A stretch of 40,039 nucleotides of DNA, from the NCBI RefSeq assembly GCF_000735195.1, contig NZ_JPIM01000033.1, positions 1 through 40,039 on the forward strand, given 5' to 3'. This DNA is from Chloroflexus sp. MS-G. Lineage in GTDB: Bacteria; Chloroflexota; Chloroflexia; Chloroflexales; Chloroflexaceae. Below the pieces are notes generated by a model. The model saw only the letters and a program-made list of their open reading frames with translations. It ran no database searches and was not told the origin of the DNA. The stretch's first letter is position 1. Every line of letters starts with the position of its first letter. The position numbers were made by a program, and so were the translations under genes. This document shows, piece after piece, positions 34,155 through 40,039 of the stretch.

Positions 34155-34934
34155 ATGAGCAACGATCTAGTTATCAAAGACCTCTATGCCCGTATCGGCG
34201 ATAAAGAGATTTTACGCGGTGTCAATCTGACGGTTCGTCAGGGCACGATCCACGCCATTATGGGGCCGAACGGCAGCGGTAAAAGCACGTTGTCGTACAT
34301 TATTGCCGGGCATCCCGCTTATGAGGTGACCGGTGGCGAAATCTGGTACAAAGGTCATAACCTGCTCGAACTTGAACCGGATGAGCGAAGCCGATTAGGG
34401 GTATTCCTTGCATTTCAGTATCCGGTGGCCGTTCCGGGAGTGACAGTCGCAAATTTCTTGCGCTCGGCAATCAACGCGCACCGCGCTGAAGAGGGAAAAG
34501 ACCCGAAAGAGACGGCTATTTCGGCAGCCGAGTTCCGCAAATTGTTGCGCGAAGGGCTGAATATGCTTGAAATGGACGAGAGCTTTGCTCGTCGTTATCT
34601 GAACGATGGTTTTAGTGGTGGCGAAAAGAAGCGGCTTGAGATTTTGCAGATGATGCTGTTGAAGCCATCACTGGCCGTGCTCGATGAAACCGACTCAGGG
34701 CTTGACATCGATGCGCTTCGGATTGTTGCAAATGGGGTGAATCGGATGGCCGGCCCAGATATGGGGGTATTGGTCATCACGCACTACCAACGCTTGCTGA
34801 ATTATATCAAACCCGACGTGGTGTCGGTCATGATAGATGGACGGATTGTTCGCCAGGGTGGCCCCGAGCTGGCGCTAGAGCTGGAAGAGAAGGGGTACGA
34901 CTGGCTCCGTGAAGAGCTGACCGGTGCGGCATAA
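34155..34934 (+). CDS. sufC: SufC, Fe-S assembly ATPase
   Basis: The 259-residue ABC-type ATPase has Walker [10 protein letters not shown] at 37-45, the Q-loop in [11 protein letters not shown], signature FSGGEKKR and Walker B with LDETDSGLD, all in the order and length of SufC (about 250 residues). It forms the SufBC2D scaffold complex and powers Fe-S assembly. The conserved YDWL near the C terminus is also a SufC trait. ATG follows GAGGAG; sufD starts 12 bases after its stop. Confidence 0.96.
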   Translation: MSNDLVIKDLYARIGDKEILRGVNLTVRQGTIHAIMGPNGSGKSTLSYIIAGHPAYEVTGGEIWYKGHNLLELEPDERSRLGVFLAFQYPVAVPGVTVANFLRSAINAHRAEEGKDPKETAISAAEFRKLLREGLNMLEMDESFARRYLNDGFSGGEKKRLEILQMMLLKPSLAVLDETDSGLDIDALRIVANGVNRMAGPDMGVLVITHYQRLLNYIKPDVVSVMIDGRIVRQGGPELALELEEKGYDWLREELTGAA

Positions 34935-34945
34935 GGGAGACGTGC

Positions 34946-36160
34946 ATGACAACTACACTGCCTACCCTGAATGAGATCAGCGCCGATTTTGTTGTTGCCC
35001 GTTCGCAAGCAGCCGGTGAGCCGGTTTGGCTCACGGAACGTCGGCGTGAGGCATGGATCACGTTTGCCCAGATGAGTCCACCAGAGTGGCGACGTACCGA
35101 CCTGAGCAAACTCGATCCAACGACGATTGCACCCTCTGATGGTGCGCACGCGACAGCCATTCAATGGGATCCTGCTTTAAGCGCGCAGGGTGTCGTCTTT
35201 ACAACGCTGGCTGCCGCTCTCCATACCCACGAGGCGCTGATTCAACGTTATATTGATACGGCTGTGGAGCCGTTGAAGCATAAATTTAGCGCACTCCGCG
35301 CTGCACTCTGGCAAGATGGTGCGCTGCTCTACGTACCAAAGGGTGTGGCGATTGAGATGCCACTGCGCCTGATTTACACTCTCGGCGCCGATGGAGTCGC
35401 GATCTTCCCGCGCACCCTGGTCATTATCGAACCACAAGCGAGTGTGACGCTGATCGAGGAGTTTACCTCACCTGACCTGCGTGCCGGTTCGTTTGCCGGC
35501 CCGATTACCGAGATCTTTGTCGGTGATGGTGCCAGCGTCCGGTTTATCAGTATCCAGCATTGGGGTGCTGGGGTTTACCACCTGGCCGGACAGCGTGCGA
35601 TATTACAGCGTGATGCCAATCTGGAATGGACGTCAATAAACCTCGGTAGTCAGGTACAACATATTGAAGCTGAAACCACGCTGGTAGGGAATGGTTCCCG
35701 ACTAAATTGGTTGGGGGCAACATTTGCGTCTGATAGCCAGAATCTGGTGATTGCACCATGGATGCGTCACGTTGGGCACAACTGTGAGAGCTTTATGCAG
35801 TTCAAGACGGTAGTGAATGATACTGCCTACAGTGTGTTCGACGGTATGATCAAGATTGAGCATGAATCTGCGGGAACCAGCACCCGTTTGGAAGAGCACG
35901 CCCTACATCTCAGTCCAAAAGCGCGTAATGATAGCATTCCTGGTCTGATGATTAGTACCAACGATGTGCTTAAGGGTGGTCATGCTTCAACCAGCGGTGA
36001 TATTGATGAAGAGCAGCTCTTCTATATGCAGACACGTGGGATTCCACGTGCAGAAGCACAGCGCATGATTGTCATGGGCTTCTTCGAGCCAGCCCTTGAG
36101 ACAATCCCGTTGGAAGAGCTGCGGGCAGAGCTGACTGCCGAGATTGCGGCCAAGATTTGA
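34946..36160 (+). CDS. sufD: SufD, Fe-S scaffold subunit
   Basis: The 404-residue protein is a SufBD family beta-helix protein with LLYVPKGVAIEMPLRLIY, VTLIEEF and the C-terminal hallmark (GDIDEEQLFYMQTRGI, EAQRMIVMGFFEP). It is shorter and more divergent than the SufB at 37952 and lies immediately after sufC, so it is SufD, the partner that forms the heterodimer with SufB. A hairpin (GCCGCAG 36170-36176 with CTGCGGC 36190-36196) lies in the 122-base gap before sufS. Confidence 0.95.
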   Translation: MTTTLPTLNEISADFVVARSQAAGEPVWLTERRREAWITFAQMSPPEWRRTDLSKLDPTTIAPSDGAHATAIQWDPALSAQGVVFTTLAAALHTHEALIQRYIDTAVEPLKHKFSALRAALWQDGALLYVPKGVAIEMPLRLIYTLGADGVAIFPRTLVIIEPQASVTLIEEFTSPDLRAGSFAGPITEIFVGDGASVRFISIQHWGAGVYHLAGQRAILQRDANLEWTSINLGSQVQHIEAETTLVGNGSRLNWLGATFASDSQNLVIAPWMRHVGHNCESFMQFKTVVNDTAYSVFDGMIKIEHESAGTSTRLEEHALHLSPKARNDSIPGLMISTNDVLKGGHASTSGDIDEEQLFYMQTRGIPRAEAQRMIVMGFFEPALETIPLEELRAELTAEIAAKI

Positions 36161-36282
36161 CGGTTCGGCGCCGCAGGCATTCTTTTGGTCTGCGGCACCC
36201 CCTGATCGGCAGCCCTGATAACAAGGTGTTGTGCCACATAGACTGACGCCGATACCTATCGGTGGCAGGTAAGGTCATCGAT

Positions 36283-37521
36283 ATGGCTATTCTATCCCAA
36301 TTTGATGTACTTTCGCTGCGACGCGAGTTTCCTATCTTGCAGCAGCAGATGCATGGGAAACCGCTAGCCTTTCTCGATAGCGCAGCCTCATCACAAAAGC
36401 CAAGGCGGGTGATCGAAGCGCTGGAAGATTATTACCGGCGCTATAACGCCAACGTCCATCGTGGTGTCTACCGGCTGAGTGAAGAGGCAACGTTTGCCTA
36501 CGAGCGGGCACGCGGGAAACTGGCACGGTTGATCAATGCGCCGAGCCAGCGCGAGGTCATCTTTGTGCGTAACACGACCGAAGCTATTAATCTGGTCGCG
36601 TATGCCTGGGGAGGAGCCAATATTCGGGCCGGTGACCGCATTTTGCTAACGATGATGGAACATCACTCGAATATTGTGCCCTGGCAGTTGTTGGCTCAAC
36701 GAACCGGCGCCGAACTGATCTACCTGCCGTTCGATGGTCAGGGACGATTGGTTCTCGATGATCTCGACCGTTTGCTCGATGAACGAGTAAAGCTGGTTGC
36801 CTTTACGCATCAATCAAACGTCTTTGGAACGATTAATCCGGTTGCGCCGATTGTCGCCCGTGCACGAGCGGTTGGGGCACACGTCCTGCTCGATGCGGCG
36901 CAGAGTGTGCCGCATATGCCAGTCGATGTACAGGCGCTGGGTGTTGATTTTCTGGCCTTTAGCGGCCACAAGATGTGTGGCCCGACCGGAATTGGGGTGC
37001 TCTGGGGTCGGCGTGAACTGTTGAGCGCGATGCCGCCGTTTCTCGGTGGTGGTTCAATGATTGATGTGGTCGAACTGGACCACAGCACGTTTGCCGCCAT
37101 ACCGGCACGGTTTGAAGCCGGTACACCGGCAATCGGTGAGGCGATTGCGCTCGGTGAAGCCGCCGATTATCTGCAAGAGGTGGGACTAGCAGCCATTCAT
37201 CAGCACGAACAGGAGCTAACTGCGTATGCCCTCGAACGGCTATCAACAGTGCCAGGGCTTACCATCTATGGGCCACCTGCCGGTCCTGATCGCGGTGGTG
37301 CGGTAAGTTTCAGTCTTGAAGGCGTTCATCCCCACGATGTTGCAGCCATTCTCGATCAGGAAGGGGTTGCAGTACGCGCCGGGCATCATTGTACACAGCC
37401 GTTACACCGGGTTCTTGGCGTTCCGGCTACGACACGAGCCAGTTTCTACCTCTACAATCTGCCAGAGGAAATTGATCGGCTGGTTGCCGGTTTGCACAAG
37501 GCCAGGAAAATTTTTGGCTGA
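36283..37521 (+). CDS. sufS: SufS, group II cysteine desulfurase
   Basis: From ATG 36283 the product is 412 residues. PLP lysine K230 is in SGHKMCGPTG and the sulfur-carrying C370 in RAGHHCTQPL, the group II (SufS) form of this site; MMEHHSN, HQSNVFGT and RFEAGTPA are typical. It takes sulfur from cysteine as persulfide and passes it to SufU. The frame is open to GTG 36262, but the ATG is preferred because AAGG lies at a fitting distance and homology begins there. It is the fourth gene of the operon, 12 bases before sufU. Confidence 0.95.
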   Translation: MAILSQFDVLSLRREFPILQQQMHGKPLAFLDSAASSQKPRRVIEALEDYYRRYNANVHRGVYRLSEEATFAYERARGKLARLINAPSQREVIFVRNTTEAINLVAYAWGGANIRAGDRILLTMMEHHSNIVPWQLLAQRTGAELIYLPFDGQGRLVLDDLDRLLDERVKLVAFTHQSNVFGTINPVAPIVARARAVGAHVLLDAAQSVPHMPVDVQALGVDFLAFSGHKMCGPTGIGVLWGRRELLSAMPPFLGGGSMIDVVELDHSTFAAIPARFEAGTPAIGEAIALGEAADYLQEVGLAAIHQHEQELTAYALERLSTVPGLTIYGPPAGPDRGGAVSFSLEGVHPHDVAAILDQEGVAVRAGHHCTQPLHRVLGVPATTRASFYLYNLPEEIDRLVAGLHKARKIFG

Positions 37522-37533
37522 TGGAGTAGCAAC

Positions 37534-37926
37534 ATGGATGACATTTATCGTGAACAAATCCTCGACCATGCCCGTCATCCGCGGAATTTCGGTCATTTAC
37601 CGGCGCCGACGGTTGTGCGCGAAGAGCGCAATCCACTCTGTGGCGACCAGATTCGGCTCGAACTGGCCATTGCCGACGATGTGATCACCGATGTACGTTT
37701 TACCGGTCGCGGCTGCGCGATCAGTCAAGCCAGCGCATCGCTGCTGACTGAGGCCATTAAAGGGAAGTCGGTCGCGGAAGCTAAACAAATCAGCAAAGAT
37801 GACCTGCTTGAACTCATTGGGATTCCGCTGGCTCACAACCCAACCCGGCTTAAATGTGCCCTGCTTTCACTCAAGGCATTGAAAGCCGGATTGTACGGAG
37901 TGGATCACGAGGATGAGGATATATAA
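37534..37926 (+). CDS. sufU: SufU, sulfur-transfer protein
   Basis: The 130-residue protein has the three conserved cysteines C36 (NPLCGDQ), C61 (GRGCAISQAS) and C108 (RLKCALL), plus the Asp of CGD, which in SufU bind zinc and accept persulfide from SufS. The motifs ASASLLTEAIKGK and RLKCALLSLKAL are SufU-type rather than IscU-type. The C61-C108 distance of 47 residues is shorter than in Bacillus subtilis SufU (62 by my recollection), so most of the characteristic SufU insertion is missing. Position between sufS and sufB is as in Bacillus. Confidence 0.93.
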   Translation: MDDIYREQILDHARHPRNFGHLPAPTVVREERNPLCGDQIRLELAIADDVITDVRFTGRGCAISQASASLLTEAIKGKSVAEAKQISKDDLLELIGIPLAHNPTRLKCALLSLKALKAGLYGVDHEDEDI

Positions 37927-37951
37927 GCATCACTAGAAAGGGAGAATTACC

Positions 37952-39367
37952 GTGGTTGCTGAAGCTATCAATCTACAATTTGATTACTCGCGCTATGGCT
38001 TTCGCCAGGAAGAGCGCTATGTCTATAAAGCACCGAAAGGTCTGAATGAGCGCATTGTACGCGAACTGTCCGGCATGAAGGGTGAGCCGGAATGGATGCT
38101 CAAGCGGCGTTTGCGAGCACTCGAGATTTTCAACAAGAAGCCGACACCACTGGTCGGTATGTGGGCGAACCCAGAACTGGCCGAACTCAATTACGATGAT
38201 ATTCACTACTTCGTGCGTGCAAATGAGCGCCCACAAACCGATTGGGACGCTGTACCGCCGGAGATCAAGAACACCTTCGAGCGGCTGGGTATTCCCGAAG
38301 CCGAACGGAAGTTTCTGGCCGGTGTTGGTGCGCAGTATGAATCAGAGGTAGTGTACCACTCGCTGCGCGAAGAGTGGGCAAAACAAGGGGTTATTTTCCT
38401 CGATACCGACACGGCTTTGAAGGAATACCCTGAGTTCTTCAAAGAGTATTTTGGGACGATTGTGCCGGCTGCTGACAACAAGTATGCCGCTCTCAACACT
38501 GCTGTCTGGTCAGGCGGCTCGTTTGTGTATGTACCGAAAGGGGTAAAGGTCGATATTCCGCTGCAAGCCTACTTCCGCATTAACGCCGAGCGAATGGGTC
38601 AGTTTGAGCGGACGCTGATCATCATCGATGAGGGTGCGGAAGCTCACTACATCGAGGGCTGCACCGCGCCGATCTACAGCACCAATTCCCTCCACTCGGC
38701 GGTGGTTGAAGTGATTGTCAAGAAGGGTGGTAAGTTCCGCTATACCACGATTCAGAACTGGGCAAACAACATCTTTAACCTGGTTACCAAGCGGGCAGTG
38801 GCCTACGAAGAGGCCAGCATGGAGTGGGTCGATGGCAATATCGGCTCGAAGCTGACAATGAAGTATCCTTCGGTCTACCTGATGGGTCGTAAGGCGCGTG
38901 GTGAGGTGCTCTCGGTTGCCTACGCCGGTCGCGGCCAACACCAGGATGCCGGTGCAAAGATGATCCACCTCGCCCCCGAAACAACATCACGGATCACCAA
39001 CAAATCGGTGAGCAAAGATGGTGGCAAGACGACCTACCGTGGTCTAGCTAAGGTGGCACCGGGGGCTTATGGTGCGAAGATTAACGTCAACTGTGACGCA
39101 CTGATCCTCGATGAGCATTCGGCCTCGGATACTATTCCGTATATCGAGATCGAGGAGGATCGGTGTACACTGGCACACGAAGCGACCGTGGGTCGTATTG
39201 GCGCCGAACAGCTCTTCTATCTGATGAGTCGCGGCATTTCTGAGTCGGACGCACTCTCAATGATTGTGCTGGGTTTCATGGAGCCGTTCACTCGCGAGCT
39301 GCCGATGGAATACGCCGTTGAATTGAACCGGCTCATCCAGCTTGAGATGGAAGGGTCAGTAGGTTAG
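37952..39367 (+). CDS. sufB: SufB, Fe-S scaffold subunit
   Basis: The 471-residue protein matches SufB in length and sequence ([66 protein letters not shown]). SufB carries the nascent cluster in the SufBC2D complex; the Cys in EGCTAP corresponds to a cysteine important for sulfur acceptance. Start GTG 37952 is preceded by AAAGGGAG. It is the last gene of the operon, an order (CDSUB) typical of Gram-positive suf operons. Confidence 0.96.
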   Translation: MVAEAINLQFDYSRYGFRQEERYVYKAPKGLNERIVRELSGMKGEPEWMLKRRLRALEIFNKKPTPLVGMWANPELAELNYDDIHYFVRANERPQTDWDAVPPEIKNTFERLGIPEAERKFLAGVGAQYESEVVYHSLREEWAKQGVIFLDTDTALKEYPEFFKEYFGTIVPAADNKYAALNTAVWSGGSFVYVPKGVKVDIPLQAYFRINAERMGQFERTLIIIDEGAEAHYIEGCTAPIYSTNSLHSAVVEVIVKKGGKFRYTTIQNWANNIFNLVTKRAVAYEEASMEWVDGNIGSKLTMKYPSVYLMGRKARGEVLSVAYAGRGQHQDAGAKMIHLAPETTSRITNKSVSKDGGKTTYRGLAKVAPGAYGAKINVNCDALILDEHSASDTIPYIEIEEDRCTLAHEATVGRIGAEQLFYLMSRGISESDALSMIVLGFMEPFTRELPMEYAVELNRLIQLEMEGSVG

Positions 39368-39393
39368 TCTCTGGCTTGGAAGGGTGACGAGGG

Positions 39394-39416
39394 GCGCTCC
39401 CAAGGTGTGGGAGCGC
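39394..39416 (+). terminator. Hairpin after sufB, likely terminator
   Basis: GCGCTCCCA (39394-39402) pairs perfectly with TGGGAGCGC (39408-39416) around a five-base loop, 26 bases after the sufB stop. The following tract is only weakly T-rich, so termination may be partial. Confidence 0.5.
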
Positions 39417-39897
39417 TCAGATTGTTTGTAGCCCGTCGCAAGACACTGAATGTACAATTTAGAAGCGCAGGCGGATGTCCACATCGACCGTTGGCAGGTG
39501 ATGCAGGCCGGCAGCTCGCAGTGACGGAAGGGGTGTCCAACGTGTCCGGTATCCGTGCTGCGGAGCACGCCTGGCGGCTCTCCCCTTCCCCCTGGCCCTT
39601 TTCCTCTCCTCGTGGGGGAGAGGAAGGGGAAACGTGCAGCGCGGGGTGAACGTCGCTCACCTAACCCGTCACGCATAGCGCCTGGCGCTGCCTGACCGGT
39701 AAGGGGAACGTGCGGCGGATGGCGGAACAGAACGTTAGTCCACGAACACCATGGTCGCAGATGCACGGTACTGGCTCTAATACCAATCCTGTCTGTGCAA
39801 ACCGTGTATCATCCTGCCGACGGTGCTGGTTCCCCCTGCAAGCGTGGGAGAAGGGGAGTGGGGTAGCTGACAGAATGCACCATCGTTCATTCACACA
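39417..39897. other. Non-coding region with dispersed-repeat-like hairpins
   Basis: No credible gene is seen. TTCCTCTCC (39601-39609) pairs with GGAGAGGAA (39617-39625), and a related C-rich/G-rich arrangement recurs near 39831-39858. A short GTGCT-GCGG-AGCAC hairpin lies just upstream of the first. These look like copies of dispersed intergenic elements, but only one window is available to judge. Confidence 0.45.
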
Positions 39898-40039
39898 GGG
39901 GAAAATGCGGGCCGGAGGCCCGCGCTCCCAGGGGAAGAGACGAGCCGGAGGTCTGTGCTCCCAGGGGAAGATGCGGGCCGGAGGTCTGTGCTCCCAGGGG
40001 AAGATGCGAGCCGGAGGCCCGCGCTCCCAGGGGAAGAGA
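39898..40039. repeat. 33-bp tandem repeat, four copies plus part of a fifth
   Basis: Copies at 39898-39930, 39931-39963, 39964-39996 and 39997-40029 are each exactly 33 bases, start with GGGGAA and end GCTCCCA; a fifth begins at 40030 and runs off the window. They differ at few positions (GGCCCGCG versus GGTCTGTG in the middle). The first copy has a palindromic core GCGGGCC-GGA-GGCCCGC. The unit is 11 codons, but no gene with a proper start is evident, and there are no unique spacers. Confidence 0.92.

Noticed and set aside
39407..39894. Short open frames on both strands after sufB
   Set aside because: Low-complexity Arg/Ser/Pro-rich translations over hairpins, no ribosome sites and no family motifs.
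39898..40039. Possible CRISPR array
   Set aside because: The 33-bp units are directly adjacent with no unique spacers, and no cas gene is present.

Overview
The window looks like chromosomal DNA from a filamentous anoxygenic phototroph of the genus Chloroflexus (phylum Chloroflexota). This is inferred from overall protein character, moderate GC, proline/threonine-rich surface proteins, an ole (long-chain olefin) cluster and a SufR-SufCDSUB operon. No marker that fixes the species is present. I saw no phage, transposase, integrase or CRISPR array.

Layout. 0-5 kb: two envelope-anchored beta-propeller (PD40/TolB-like) proteins, one with an N-terminal membrane helix and one a lipoprotein. Between them lie a J-domain/membrane/jelly-roll fusion and a small EVE-domain protein. 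5-9.7 kb: a signalling block with a membrane PAS-PAS histidine kinase, a single-domain response regulator and a REC-PAS-GGDEF-EAL protein. The last is broken by one in-frame TGA at a position where a Trp codon is expected. 9.8-16.6 kb: a complete ole hydrocarbon cluster in the order oleB, S9 oligopeptidase, oleC, oleD, oleA, with the catalytic residues of all four Ole enzymes visible. 16.9-20.8 kb (minus strand): a large polytopic membrane protein, a TSUP/TauE-type transporter and a GntR/FCD regulator. 21.3-23.4 kb: a GalT-type nucleotidyltransferase and a degenerate histidine-kinase-like protein. 23.5-26.4 kb: a methionine operon (metY-metX) under a SAM-I riboswitch with a clear transcription terminator. 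26.6-28.2 kb: a soluble histidine kinase, ybaK and tRNA-Cys. 28.2-31.1 kb: a GT4 glycosyltransferase, a methyltransferase and a TPR/zinc-finger membrane protein. 31.1-33.1 kb: a single-ring Clp-type AAA+ ATPase behind a long structured leader, then a small DUF4177-like gene on the minus strand. 33.4-39.4 kb: sufR-sufC-sufD-sufS-sufU-sufB, the Gram-positive-type Fe-S assembly operon. 39.4-40 kb: non-coding, with hairpins and a 33-bp tandem repeat that runs off the end.

How the genes work together. OleA condenses two acyl-CoAs, OleD reduces the product, OleC closes a beta-lactone and OleB decarboxylates it to an internal alkene. MetX activates homoserine by acetylation and MetY exchanges the acetyl group for sulfide; both are switched off by SAM through the riboswitch. 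SufS mobilises cysteine sulfur to SufU, which passes it to the SufBCD scaffold, and SufR (a probable Fe-S-sensing repressor) appears to read cluster status at a palindrome overlapping its own promoter. The best candidates for undescribed biology are the switch-like leader of the AAA+ gene with its unusual single-ring ATPase, the J-domain/jelly-roll fusion, the peptidase inserted in the ole cluster, and the TGA in the c-di-GMP protein.
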